From the NCBI GenBank assembly GCA_903883985.1, contig CAISDD010000547.1, positions 1 to 16,504 on the forward strand: 16,504 nt of DNA, read 5' to 3'. The first letter of the stretch is position 1. Every line of letters begins with the position of its first letter. A model generated the notes under the pieces. The model did no database searches, was not told the origin of the DNA, and worked only from the letters and a program-made list of their open reading frames with translations. Below, in pieces: positions 5,850 through 13,887 of the stretch. This DNA is from an uncultured Pseudomonadota bacterium (GTDB lineage: Bacteria; Pseudomonadota; Gammaproteobacteria; Burkholderiales; Thiobacillaceae). The translations under genes and the position numbers were made by a program.

Positions 5850-8101
5850 GCATGGATCTCAGCGACGCTCTGGAAAGCTACGGCATCGAGAGCCACGGGC
5901 TGCTCGACCAGATGGAGGCGGCCCTCCTGGCCATGGAGGCCAACGGTCCGGATAGTGAATCGATCAATGCGGTGTTCCGTGCCGCCCACACAATCAAGGG
6001 CTCTGGTGGCCTGTTCGGCCTGGATGACGTGGTGCATTTCACCCACGACGCCGAAACAAGTCTGGATGCGGTGCGTGACGGCCGCCTGGCCATGGACGGC
6101 CCCCTCATCGAACTGTTTCTGAAATGCCGCGACCACATGGGTGCACTGGTGGACGCCTCCCTGGTCGGCAGCGTGCCGCCAGGTTTGCTGAAGTCAGGAG
6201 AGAGCCTACAGGAACGGTTGCGCACCAGCCTCGGCCAGCCAAGCTCGTCCCAGGCCGACCCGGGGGTATCCGAAGAGGAGATCGAGCGCTTGCTGCTGGG
6301 CGTCGGCCAGCCACCCACGTCCCAGGACAACCGGGCCGCAGGCGAAGCCTGGCACATTTCCCTGCGCTGCGGCACCGATCTGTTCCGGGACGGCATGGAC
6401 CCGCTGGGCATACTGCGCTACCTGGGCACTCTGGGTGAACTGCTCCATGTCACCACCCTCGCCGACGCCCTGCCAGCCCTGGCTGAACTGGATGCGGAAT
6501 CCTGCCATCTGGGTTTCGAGATCGATCTCAAATCCGCTCTGAACCAGGCGGAAATCGAAGATGCCTTCGAGTTCGTCCGAGCCTTCAGTCTGGTACGCAT
6601 CCTGCCGCCCCGGAGCAAGCCGGAACAGTGGGCCGAACTGATCCGGGCCCTGCCCGAGGAGGACGACAGGCTGGGTGAGATACTGATCAAGAGCGGCGCG
6701 CTGACCCGGGCCGATCTGGCTGCTGCCCTGGGCACCCAGGTCGCTGCCGGCGACATCAGGCCACTGGGCGATATCCTGGTGGAACAGCTTGCCCCCCGTG
6801 AAGTGGTGGCCAAGGCACTGGAGAAGCCGGAACTGGAGAAGCCGGCACGGGACAACAAGGTACAAACCGAGAGGCACGTCCGGGTGGAGGCCGGCAAGTT
6901 GGATCGGCTGATCAATCTGGTGGGCGAACTGGTGATCTCCCACACCGTCACCTCCTTGCGCGCCGAGGGCGTGGCCGATACGGGTCTAATCGAAGCGGTG
7001 AAAACCGCCGGCCGCTTCGTGGAGGAAGTGCGAGACGCGGCACTGGCCCTGCGCATGGTTCCGATCGGCGGCACCTTCGTGCGCTTCCAGAGGGTGGTAC
7101 GAGACCTGTCACACGAACTGGGCAAGCGTATCGAACTAGTGACCGGGGGTAGCGAGACGGAACTGGATAAGAGTGTGGTGGACCGGATCGGCGATCCCCT
7201 TACCCACCTGGTGCGCAACGCCATCGACCATGGCATCGAAAGCGTGGACGAGCGGCTGGCGGCTGGCAAGCCGGCGCAGGGCACACTGCGCCTGGACGCC
7301 TATCACGAATCCGGCAGCATCGTGGTGGAAGTCATCGACGACGGCCGCGGCCTTAACCGCGACCGGATTGTCGCCAAGGCTCTGGTCCGGGGCCTCATCG
7401 AAAGCGATGAGGGCCTGACCGACCAGGACGTCTACGCCATGATCTTCGAGCCCGGCTTCTCCACTATGGAACAGGTCTCCAATATCTCCGGCCGGGGGGT
7501 GGGCATGGATGTGGTGAAGCGCACAATCGAGGATCTGCGCGGCACCGTCGAGGTGAGCAGCCGCCCCGGCGCCGGTACCACGGTGCGCCTGCGTCTTCCC
7601 CTGACCCTGGCCATCATCGACGGCTTCCTGGTGGCTGCCGGCGGCCTGCGTTTCGTTATCCCCATGGATCTGGTCGAAGAGTGCGTCGAGATGCCCGAAC
7701 CTGGCCGGCGCAACTATACGGATCTACGCGGTTCCGTGCTGCCCTACATACGCCTGCGCGACCTGTTCTCGGCTGGCAGCGCAGAGCCCGAGCGCCAGGT
7801 CATGGTGGTGGTGGGCTATGCCGGTAAAAGGGCGGGCCTGGTGGTGGACCGGTTGTTAGGCGAATTGCAGACCGTCATCAAACCTCTGGGGGACATCTTC
7901 GCTCCCCTCAAGTGGGTGGGCGGCTGCGCCGTCCTGGACATCGGCGAGGTGGGCCTGGTCCTGGACGTGCCGGCCCTGGTGGCCAAGGCGGAACGACGGG
8001 AAGGCGCAGCACTGAGGAGCCAGCCATGGCGAGGCGGGATTGCATCGAATAGTGCTAACCGGGGTTTAACAAGCGAGCAAAAAAACGTATATATTTCATA
8101 A
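5846..8101 (+). CDS. cheA: CheA chemotaxis histidine kinase
   Basis: A 751-residue kinase. P1/HPt domain 1-105 with phospho-acceptor His48 in AAHTIKGSGGLFGL. No classical P2 is recognised. Instead residues about 165-255 form a domain starting WHISLRCGTDLFRDGMDPL, seen in many CheA proteins of environmental bacteria, and about 274-325 contain two LGxIL-type repeats (LGEILIKSGALTRADL and LGDILVEQLAPREVV) resembling the N-terminal domain of GspE-like ATPases. P3 dimerisation starts near 348 (AGKLDRLINLVGELVI). P4 ATPase has N-box PLTHLVRNAIDHG (451-463), G1 DDGRGL (498-503) and G2 GRGVGMDVVKR (549-559). The P5 CheW-like domain is about 585-715. A tail of about 35 residues follows. ATG 5846 overlaps the STAS gene; ATG 5852 is an alternative. 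It should couple to both receptors via CheW and feed the receivers and CheB. Confidence 0.96.
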   Translation: MSMDLSDALESYGIESHGLLDQMEAALLAMEANGPDSESINAVFRAAHTIKGSGGLFGLDDVVHFTHDAETSLDAVRDGRLAMDGPLIELFLKCRDHMGALVDASLVGSVPPGLLKSGESLQERLRTSLGQPSSSQADPGVSEEEIERLLLGVGQPPTSQDNRAAGEAWHISLRCGTDLFRDGMDPLGILRYLGTLGELLHVTTLADALPALAELDAESCHLGFEIDLKSALNQAEIEDAFEFVRAFSLVRILPPRSKPEQWAELIRALPEEDDRLGEILIKSGALTRADLAAALGTQVAAGDIRPLGDILVEQLAPREVVAKALEKPELEKPARDNKVQTERHVRVEAGKLDRLINLVGELVISHTVTSLRAEGVADTGLIEAVKTAGRFVEEVRDAALALRMVPIGGTFVRFQRVVRDLSHELGKRIELVTGGSETELDKSVVDRIGDPLTHLVRNAIDHGIESVDERLAAGKPAQGTLRLDAYHESGSIVVEVIDDGRGLNRDRIVAKALVRGLIESDEGLTDQDVYAMIFEPGFSTMEQVSNISGRGVGMDVVKRTIEDLRGTVEVSSRPGAGTTVRLRLPLTLAIIDGFLVAAGGLRFVIPMDLVEECVEMPEPGRRNYTDLRGSVLPYIRLRDLFSAGSAEPERQVMVVVGYAGKRAGLVVDRLLGELQTVIKPLGDIFAPLKWVGGCAVLDIGEVGLVLDVPALVAKAERREGAALRSQPWRGGIASNSANRGLTSEQKNVYIS
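8065..8093 (+). promoter_or_regulatory. Possible sigma-70 promoter at the end of cheA, ahead of cheW
   Basis: In an unusually AT-rich patch at the 3' end of cheA, TTTAAC (8065-8070) and TATATA (8088-8093) are 17 bp apart, the preferred spacing. Agreement with consensus is only moderate (3 of 6 and 4 of 6). If real it would give cheW and the receptors extra transcription independent of cheA. Confidence 0.3.
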
Positions 8102-8124
8102 GCCTAGCCTTAGAGGAGTCTGAA

Positions 8125-8178
8125 ATGAACTGGTTGACCCATGCTGGTGCTCTCTGGCGCCGCGCCGGTTGCAAATGA
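8125..8178 (+). CDS. Possible 17-residue leader peptide before cheW
   Basis: The short frame encodes MNWLTHAGALWRRAGCK. It has a strong ribosome binding site, GAGGAG at 8113-8118, six bases before its ATG. Its TGA stop (8176-8178) overlaps the GAGGAG (8177-8182) that precedes the GTG start of cheW, an arrangement suited to translational coupling. No function or homologue is known to me. It could also be a remnant of an older cheW start. Confidence 0.4.
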   Translation: MNWLTHAGALWRRAGCK

Positions 8179-8188
8179 GGAGACGAAC

Positions 8189-8695
8189 GTGGCCGCGCAG
8201 ACCGTAACCGGGACGGAAACGACCGTCCTGCAATACCTGGCCTTCTCCCTGGCCGGCGAGGTATACGCCATCCCGCTCCTGGGAGTGAAGGAGATCATCG
8301 AATACGGTGGGGTGACACCCATCCCGACCATGCCGGATTTCGTGCGCGGGGTCATCAACCTGCGCGGCCTGGTGGTCCCCGTCCTGGACCTGTCGGCCCG
8401 GTTCGGTGAGGGGCGCACCCAGATCGGCGAGCGCACCTGCATCATCATCATTGAGCAGGAAGGGCGCGATCAGGATATGGGCGTGGTGGTCGACGGCGTC
8501 AATGCGGTGATCGACGTCGCCCCCGAGGACATCGAACCGCCCCCCTCCTTCGGTGCCCACCTACGTGTCGACTTCATCCAGGGCATGTGTAAATACCAGG
8601 ACCGGTTTGTGGTGGTGCTAGGTCTGGCCAAGGTGTTGTCGGTCGACGAAATCACCCAGATCGCCGACTCCCTGCAGGAGCGGGACGGGCCGTAA
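8189..8695 (+). CDS. cheW: CheW coupling protein
   Basis: A 168-residue CheW from GTG 8189, or 184 residues if ATG 8141 is used. CheW bridges chemoreceptors and the P5 domain of CheA. The domain starts at LQYLAFSLAGEVYAIPLLGVKEI and continues with VRGVINLRGLVVPVLDL and GMCKYQDRFVVVLGLAKVL, the standard CheW signature; full length. GTG 8189 is preferred because GAGGAG at 8177-8182 stands six bases before it, whereas ATG 8141 has no ribosome binding site. A tiny upstream frame ends within this binding site. A gap of 86 bases separates cheW from the first receptor gene. The family is certain, the exact start less so. Confidence 0.95.
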   Translation: MAAQTVTGTETTVLQYLAFSLAGEVYAIPLLGVKEIIEYGGVTPIPTMPDFVRGVINLRGLVVPVLDLSARFGEGRTQIGERTCIIIIEQEGRDQDMGVVVDGVNAVIDVAPEDIEPPPSFGAHLRVDFIQGMCKYQDRFVVVLGLAKVLSVDEITQIADSLQERDGP

Positions 8696-8781
8696 CCCTG
8701 AGCGCACGCTGATCCGCACGCGTCCTGCGAATTCCCCCGCCGGACACGTCCATGGGCTACTCCAACAAAGGAAGGTTGAAC

Positions 8782-10713
8782 ATGACTAAATTGCTTGAAC
8801 TCGCGATGTCTTTGCTGCGCCGCTCCATGATCGGCACTCGCCTGGCCACGGCCGCTCTGTCCTCCGTGGCTATCATGATCGGCATCAGCGCCATCAGCTA
8901 CGTCAATCTGAATCATCTCAACGAGGCGGTCCAGGGTATGTACAACCATGAGGTGCAGGCCCTCAACTACATCAAGGAAGCCAATCTCCAGTTCCTGTTG
9001 GAGAACCAGGCGCTGCGCAACATGCTGCTGGCCGATGAGTTCGAGCGCGGGCAGTACGGCGCCCAAGTCACGGAGTTCCACCGCAACATGGCGGACCAAC
9101 TGGAGCATGCCCGGGCGAAATACACCTCGACCGGGGCGAGGGCCTTGCTGACGAGACTGGATGCGGCCATCGACCAGTTTGTGGTGCTGCGCGACAGTCT
9201 CCTCAAAATGGCCGAGGCCAGTGACACCCAGGCGGGGGGCTTCGCCATGCGCGAACTGCAGCCCAAGGCAGTGGAAGTCACCTTTCTGATCAACAACCTG
9301 TCGCGCCTGTCGGTAAGCGACGCCCAGGTGGCCGCAGACCGAACCTCCAAGGTCATGGCGACGAGTGTCGTTGTGCTGGGCAGTATCACCCTAATCGCGG
9401 TGCTGATGGGTCTCGCCATTTCCTTTCTGATCATCCACTCCATCACCGCTCCGCTGACCACCATCAATTCCGCCGCTCGCCGCATCGCCGTCGGCGACCT
9501 GTCCCAGACTGTGCACCGTCTCAAAGGCAAGGACGAAGCCTGCCAGGTGCTGGTCTCGCTGCATGTGGCCCAGGATGCGGTCAAGTCGGTCATGGACGAC
9601 AGTCGCGCCATGGCCCATGCGGTGGCAGAGGGGCTGTTGGAGAAACGCGTCGATACCGCACGATACAGTGGCGACTATCGCGAAATCATAGACGGTCTCA
9701 ACCGGACATTGGCCACTATGGCGGCCCCTGTGGGCGAGATCCAGTTCGTCATGGGGGCCGTGGCGGATGGCGACCTGACCCAAACCATCGCAGGAACCTT
9801 CAAGGGTGAATTTGCCCAGTTGGCCCAGGCTGTGAACGCTACTGTGGCACGCCTGGGCGAGACCATCGGCCAGGTCACGGTAGCGGCCGACTCCCTGACC
9901 AAGGCAGCGAACCAGGTCTCTGCGACTGCCCAGACGCTGTCCCAGGCGACTAGCGAACAGGCGGCCAGCGCCGAGGAAACCTCGGCGTCCATGGAGCAGA
10001 TGAGTGCGTCCATCAGCCAGAACACCGAGAACGCCCGCATCACCGACGACATGGCCAGCCAGTCGGCCCGCGAAGCCAAGGAAGGCGGTCAGGCTGTAGT
10101 CGCCACCGTCGAGGCCATGCGCCAGATCGCCGGCAAGATCAAGATCATCGACGACATTGCCTACAAGACCAACCTCCTGGCTTTCAATGCAGCAATCGAG
10201 GCGGCACGGGCCGGCGAGCATGGCAAGGGCTTCGCCGTGGTGGCCGCAGAAGTGCGCAACCTGGCCGAGCGCAGCTCCACCGCCGCCCAGGAAATCGGCA
10301 GCCTGGCTGCCAGCAGCGTGGAACGGGCCGAGAGGGCAGGCCGATTGCTGGAGGAAATAGTGCCGTCCATCATCAAAACCTCCAACCTGGTTCAGGAGAT
10401 CGCCGCTGCCAGCACCGAGCAAGCCATCGGTGTGTCCCAGGTGAACACCGCCATCAGCCAGGTCAGCCATGCCACCCAGGCGGCGGCTTCCAGCAGCGAG
10501 GAACTGGCCGCCACGTCCGAGGAGATGGCCGGTCAGTCCCAGCAACTGCAAGACCTGATGAGATTCTTTCAGGTCGTGACAGCCCAGGACGCACAGCTCC
10601 CTGTGGCACGCCCCTCGCGCGGCACAGATCACTCGGACCGGCGTTTTGCGGCCCGCGCGTCCCTGCCGCAAGACGACGAACCTGACGAGCGGCACTACGT
10701 CCGATTCGCCTGA
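8782..10713 (+). CDS. Methyl-accepting chemotaxis protein with periplasmic four-helix-bundle-like sensor
   Basis: A 643-residue transmembrane chemoreceptor. TM1 about 20-42 (LATAALSSVAIMIGISAISY), a periplasmic helical region about 43-190 resembling the 4HB_MCP fold, TM2 about 194-218 (SVVVLGSITLIAVLMGLAIS), HAMP about 219-272, then a second HAMP-like segment about 315-365 (FVMGAVADGDL) before the signalling domain. The hairpin tip reads YKTNLLAFNAAIEAARAGEH (461-480), followed by GKGFAVVAAEVRNLAERS, the CheA/CheW contact. After the last methylation helix a flexible Pro/Arg-rich linker (about 605-636) ends in HYVRFA, possibly a tether. ATG 8782 is chosen for AAAGGAAGG (8767-8775); the frame is open from 8752. 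Ligand unknown. DNA of 9889-10530 is nearly identical to the next receptor gene. Confidence 0.94.
   Translation: MTKLLELAMSLLRRSMIGTRLATAALSSVAIMIGISAISYVNLNHLNEAVQGMYNHEVQALNYIKEANLQFLLENQALRNMLLADEFERGQYGAQVTEFHRNMADQLEHARAKYTSTGARALLTRLDAAIDQFVVLRDSLLKMAEASDTQAGGFAMRELQPKAVEVTFLINNLSRLSVSDAQVAADRTSKVMATSVVVLGSITLIAVLMGLAISFLIIHSITAPLTTINSAARRIAVGDLSQTVHRLKGKDEACQVLVSLHVAQDAVKSVMDDSRAMAHAVAEGLLEKRVDTARYSGDYREIIDGLNRTLATMAAPVGEIQFVMGAVADGDLTQTIAGTFKGEFAQLAQAVNATVARLGETIGQVTVAADSLTKAANQVSATAQTLSQATSEQAASAEETSASMEQMSASISQNTENARITDDMASQSAREAKEGGQAVVATVEAMRQIAGKIKIIDDIAYKTNLLAFNAAIEAARAGEHGKGFAVVAAEVRNLAERSSTAAQEIGSLAASSVERAERAGRLLEEIVPSIIKTSNLVQEIAAASTEQAIGVSQVNTAISQVSHATQAAASSSEELAATSEEMAGQSQQLQDLMRFFQVVTAQDAQLPVARPSRGTDHSDRRFAARASLPQDDEPDERHYVRFA
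9889..10530 (+). repeat. Receptor signalling-domain repeat, copy 1
   Basis: This 642-base block aligns without gaps to 11887-12528 in the next gene, at a constant distance of 1998 bases. In the core from 10123 (222 bases) I count 8 differences, about 96 % identity, nearly all silent. Flanking parts of the two genes are much more different. Confidence 0.85.
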
Positions 10714-10747
10714 TCCCACCATCGCCCGCACCAGGAGGAGACGCACC

Positions 10748-10816
10748 ATGAATACATACGGCATCAATGCCGGATCGAAAGCAGGGGCCAGCAGCGACGC
10801 GGGGGAACGGCCATGA
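10748..10816 (+). CDS. Possible 22-residue leader peptide before the PAS receptor gene
   Basis: A short frame beginning MNTYGINAGSKAG and ending DAGERP. It has the best ribosome binding site in this part, AGGAGG at 10733-10738, nine bases before its ATG, and its stop overlaps the receptor start as ATGA (10813-10816). The arrangement would couple receptor translation to this peptide. No homologue is known to me; it may serve only as a translation-initiation device. Confidence 0.4.
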   Translation: MNTYGINAGSKAGASSDAGERP

Positions 10817-13032
10817 AGGTCAATCTTCCCCTCACCGATGTGGAGCGGCAGTACAGCGAAAACGAGGTGTTGATCTCTGAAACCGATACCAAGGGCGTGA
10901 TCACCACGGCCAACGCTTCCTTCTGTGAGGTCGCTGGGTTCAAGGAAGACGAACTGGTCAAGGAAAGCCACAACGTCGTGCGCCATCCTGACATGCCGCC
11001 TGCGGCCTTCGCCGACCTCTGGCGCACATTGAAGGCAGGCATGCACTGGTCAGGGCTGATCAAGAACCGCTGCGCCAATGGCGACTTCTACTGGGTCAAG
11101 GCTATGGTGTCACCGGTCTTCGACGGCGCCACACTGCAGGGCTATCGCTCCGTGCGCAAGCGCCCGTCACGGGACGAGATTGCCGCCGCTGACCAGTTGT
11201 ACCAACGCATGAAAAGCGGCGAAAAGATCGAGTTGGATACCGTGGCGGCACGGCGCAAACGCGCGGGCCTGCTCGGGTGGGTATCGATCCAGTTGCGTTA
11301 CTGGCTCCTGGCCGGGTTCTTCACCCTGAGCCTTGCCCTGCTGCCGGTTCTGACCCTGGCTGGCGTAAAGGCCGGGTTGATCGCCAACGTGGCCGGCGGC
11401 CTCGGCCTCCTGGGCCTGACACTGACCGCCTGGATCAGCATGCGCACCAGACGGGAATTCAGCCAGGTGGCATCAGCCATAACGCGGTTTGAGCAGGGTG
11501 AACTGTCGGCTCGGGCCGCGTGCTTCGGACGGCACGAACTGGGGCACCTGGCCCAGAACTTCAACCAGGTGGCGGACATGGTGGATTGCGCCCTGGGCGA
11601 CGTGGCCCAGGTATTGACAGCCATGTCCAAGGGTCGCTTCGACCGTCGCATCGTGACGACCTTCCACGGCGATTTCCTGCGCCTCAAGAGCGCCACCAAC
11701 GGCGCCCAGGACAACCTCGCCACTACCTTCGAGGACTTTCAGAGCATCCTGGCCGCTATGGCCCAGGGTAATCTATCCCGCCACCTGAGCGCCGACTACC
11801 AAGGCGAATTCGCCCGGCTGGCCGAGGCGGTAAACGCCACCGTCACACGCCTGGCCGCCACCATCGGTCAAGTCACCGATGCGGCCGACTCCCTGACCAA
11901 CGCGGCCGGCCATGTCTCGGCCACCGCCCAGACCCTGTCCCAGGCAGCCAGAGAACAGGCCGCCAGCGTCGAGGAAACCTCGGCATCCATGGAACAGATG
12001 AGTGCGTCCATCAGCCAGAACACCGAGAACGCCAAAGTCACTGACGCCATGGCAGGCAAGTCCGCCGAGGAGGCCAAGGAAGGCGGCCAGGCAGTGGCGG
12101 TCACGTTGGGGGCAATGCACCAGATCGCCGGCAAGATCAAGATCATTGACGACATTGCCTACAAGACCAACCTCCTGGCTTTCAATGCCGCAATCGAGGC
12201 GGCACGGGCCGGCGAGCATGGTAAGGGCTTCGCCGTGGTGGCAGCAGAAGTGCGCAACCTGGCCGAGCGCAGTTCCACCGCCGCCCAGGAAATCGGCAGC
12301 CTGGCTTCCAGCAGCGTGGAACGGGCCGAGAGAGCGGGCCGACTGCTGGATGAGATGGTGCCTTCCATCCTCAAGACCTCCAGTCTGGTGCAAGAGATCG
12401 CCGCCGCCAGCGTCGAACAGGCCATCGGCGTATCCCAGGTGAACACCGCCATCAGCCAGGTCAGCCTGGCCACCCAGGCGGCGGCTTCCAGCAGCGAGCA
12501 ACTGGCCGCCACCTCGGAGGAGATGGCCTCCCAAGCCCGGCACCTGCGCGACATGATGAACTTCTTCTCTGTGCCTACTCGCACCCAGCCGGCCCGGCAT
12601 CGGCTGCGCAACGTCGGGGTCGGGGTCACGCCGCGTCTGGCTGCTACCTCGGGCGGTGGTTGCGACTTCGATGCGTTTGTAGCGGCCCACCAGACATGGA
12701 AGTCCAAGCTGCGCCATGGCATCCGCGACCCCAAGGAGCTCGCCGCCCTCAATCCCCAGGAAGTTGGCCGGGACGACGCCTGCACCCTAGGCAAGTGGAT
12801 CCACGGCTCGGGCAAGGTCTACAAGAGCGACACGGAGTACGTCCAGTTGCTGCACCACCACGCCGACTTCCATCGCTGCACCGCTGACGTGGTGCAATTC
12901 TGCCAGGACGGCGAACTGGCAGCGGCAAGGTCCTTGATGAGCGAGCGATTCTCGCCCCTGTCGGAACAGGTGGTGGACCTGATCCAGCAGATGAAGAATC
13001 ATCATGGCCGGCATGGCGATGGCGGTCAGTAG
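10813..13032 (+). CDS. PAS-containing chemoreceptor with C-terminal CZB zinc-binding domain
   Basis: A 739-residue Aer-like receptor. The N-terminal PAS domain (about 10-118) is cytoplasmic and has the Aer-type pattern (SETDTKGVITTANASFCEVAGF, then NVVRHPDMPPAAFADLW), suggesting redox or energy sensing by a bound flavin or other cofactor. Two adjacent membrane segments about 163-208 with almost no periplasmic loop. HAMP-like segments about 210-350, then a signalling domain with tip YKTNLLAFNAAIEAARAGEH (450-469). Residues about 617-730 form a CZB domain: His626 in AHQTW, Cys657 in CTLGKWIHG, and His683/His687 in HADFH match the His-Cys-His-His zinc ligands. CZB domains are known from receptors and a diguanylate cyclase that respond to zinc or hypochlorous acid. 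ATG 10813 has a G-rich site (10801-10807) and overlaps a tiny upstream frame. Confidence 0.94.
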   Translation: MKVNLPLTDVERQYSENEVLISETDTKGVITTANASFCEVAGFKEDELVKESHNVVRHPDMPPAAFADLWRTLKAGMHWSGLIKNRCANGDFYWVKAMVSPVFDGATLQGYRSVRKRPSRDEIAAADQLYQRMKSGEKIELDTVAARRKRAGLLGWVSIQLRYWLLAGFFTLSLALLPVLTLAGVKAGLIANVAGGLGLLGLTLTAWISMRTRREFSQVASAITRFEQGELSARAACFGRHELGHLAQNFNQVADMVDCALGDVAQVLTAMSKGRFDRRIVTTFHGDFLRLKSATNGAQDNLATTFEDFQSILAAMAQGNLSRHLSADYQGEFARLAEAVNATVTRLAATIGQVTDAADSLTNAAGHVSATAQTLSQAAREQAASVEETSASMEQMSASISQNTENAKVTDAMAGKSAEEAKEGGQAVAVTLGAMHQIAGKIKIIDDIAYKTNLLAFNAAIEAARAGEHGKGFAVVAAEVRNLAERSSTAAQEIGSLASSSVERAERAGRLLDEMVPSILKTSSLVQEIAAASVEQAIGVSQVNTAISQVSLATQAAASSSEQLAATSEEMASQARHLRDMMNFFSVPTRTQPARHRLRNVGVGVTPRLAATSGGGCDFDAFVAAHQTWKSKLRHGIRDPKELAALNPQEVGRDDACTLGKWIHGSGKVYKSDTEYVQLLHHHADFHRCTADVVQFCQDGELAAARSLMSERFSPLSEQVVDLIQQMKNHHGRHGDGGQ
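11887..12528 (+). repeat. Receptor signalling-domain repeat, copy 2
   Basis: Partner of 9889-10530, equal in length and without gaps. The boundaries coincide with the signalling domain: upstream the PAS/TM part is unrelated, and downstream the sequence diverges from the end of the last helix (MAGQSQQLQ against MASQARHLR). This suggests gene conversion or recent copying of the module. Confidence 0.85.
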
Positions 13033-13065
13033 AGGCCGCGCACCGGCAGGATATGGGCAGCGGGC

Positions 13066-13887
13066 GTGACCCCCCCGCCCCCTGCCCCCTCGCTCCCGGA
13101 AATCACGAACCAGGAGTTCAAGGCGGTCCAGCGCTTCATCTACGCCGCCGCCGGCATCTCGTTGTCCGACGCCAAGAAGCCCCTGGTTACCAGCCGGCTG
13201 GCCAAGCGTTTACGCGCCTGCGGCCTGGCCGATTACGACGCCTACCTGAAGCGGGTCCAGGCGGACAGTGTGGAGCGCCAGTGGGCCATCGACCTGCTCA
13301 CCACTAACGAGACTTACTTTTTCCGCGAGCAGAGCCATTTCGACTTCATGTGCAGCGACGTGCTGCCCAGACATCAGCGCGACCACACTTTCCGCGCCTG
13401 GAGTGCAGCCAGTTCCAGCGGCGAAGAGGCCTACAGCATCGCCATGGTACTGGACGATGCGCTGGGCCAGGCGCCATGGGAAGTCGTGGGCACCGATATT
13501 TCCACCCAGGTGCTGGAGCGCTGCAGCCAGGCCCGCTACCCCATGGAGCGAGCCCAACTCATCCCCGGATACTATCTGCGCAGCTACTGCCTCAAGGGTA
13601 CCGGGCCGGAGGACGGCTTCCTCCGGGTAAACAAGAGCTTGCGCCAGCACCTGCGCTTCCTGCACGCCAACCTCAACAGCGACCTGCCAGCATTGGGAGA
13701 ATTCGACCTGATCTTCCTGCGTAACGTGATGATCTATTTCGAAGCGGCCACCAGGCATTGCCTGATCCAGCGCCTGGTGCGCCATTTGCGTCCCGGGGGC
13801 TGGCTGTTCATCGGCCATGCAGAGTTTCTGCACGGTTTCGACGACCAGCTTCGGCTAGTGAGCCCGTCCATTTACCAGAAGCACTGA
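13066..13887 (+). CDS. cheR: CheR chemoreceptor methyltransferase
   Basis: A 273-residue SAM-dependent methyltransferase that methylates receptor glutamates. The N-terminal helical domain (about 12-75) is followed by TTNETYFFREQSHFDF (79-94), the SAM-binding AWSAASSSGEEAYSIAM (111-127; AxCSTGEE in most relatives, here Ser replaces the Cys), VGTDIS (141-146) and the FLRNVMIYF motif (217-225), ending with GGWLFIGHAEFL. Length is typical. The GTG start at 13066 has only a weak purine-rich site, and the Pro-rich first residues are poorly conserved, so the start is uncertain; no in-frame ATG lies nearby. Its stop overlaps the cheD start (TGATG). Confidence 0.95.
   Translation: MTPPPPAPSLPEITNQEFKAVQRFIYAAAGISLSDAKKPLVTSRLAKRLRACGLADYDAYLKRVQADSVERQWAIDLLTTNETYFFREQSHFDFMCSDVLPRHQRDHTFRAWSAASSSGEEAYSIAMVLDDALGQAPWEVVGTDISTQVLERCSQARYPMERAQLIPGYYLRSYCLKGTGPEDGFLRVNKSLRQHLRFLHANLNSDLPALGEFDLIFLRNVMIYFEAATRHCLIQRLVRHLRPGGWLFIGHAEFLHGFDDQLRLVSPSIYQKH

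Noticed and set aside
6841..6850. Tandem repeat or slippage site in cheA (GAGAAGCCGGAACTG repeated partly)
   Set aside because: Only two partial copies encoding EKPELEKPA in a linker; normal for a low-complexity linker.
9391..11046. 551-residue open frame on the - strand across the two receptor genes
   Set aside because: It runs antisense over two certain receptor genes; the His/Gly/Leu-rich composition mirrors their codons, and a similar frame recurs over the duplicated block at 11773-12717.
13053..13307. Alternative small protein from ATG 13053 overlapping cheR
   Set aside because: It is out of frame with CheR, Pro/Arg/Gly-rich and has no domain; the CheR frame has all family motifs.
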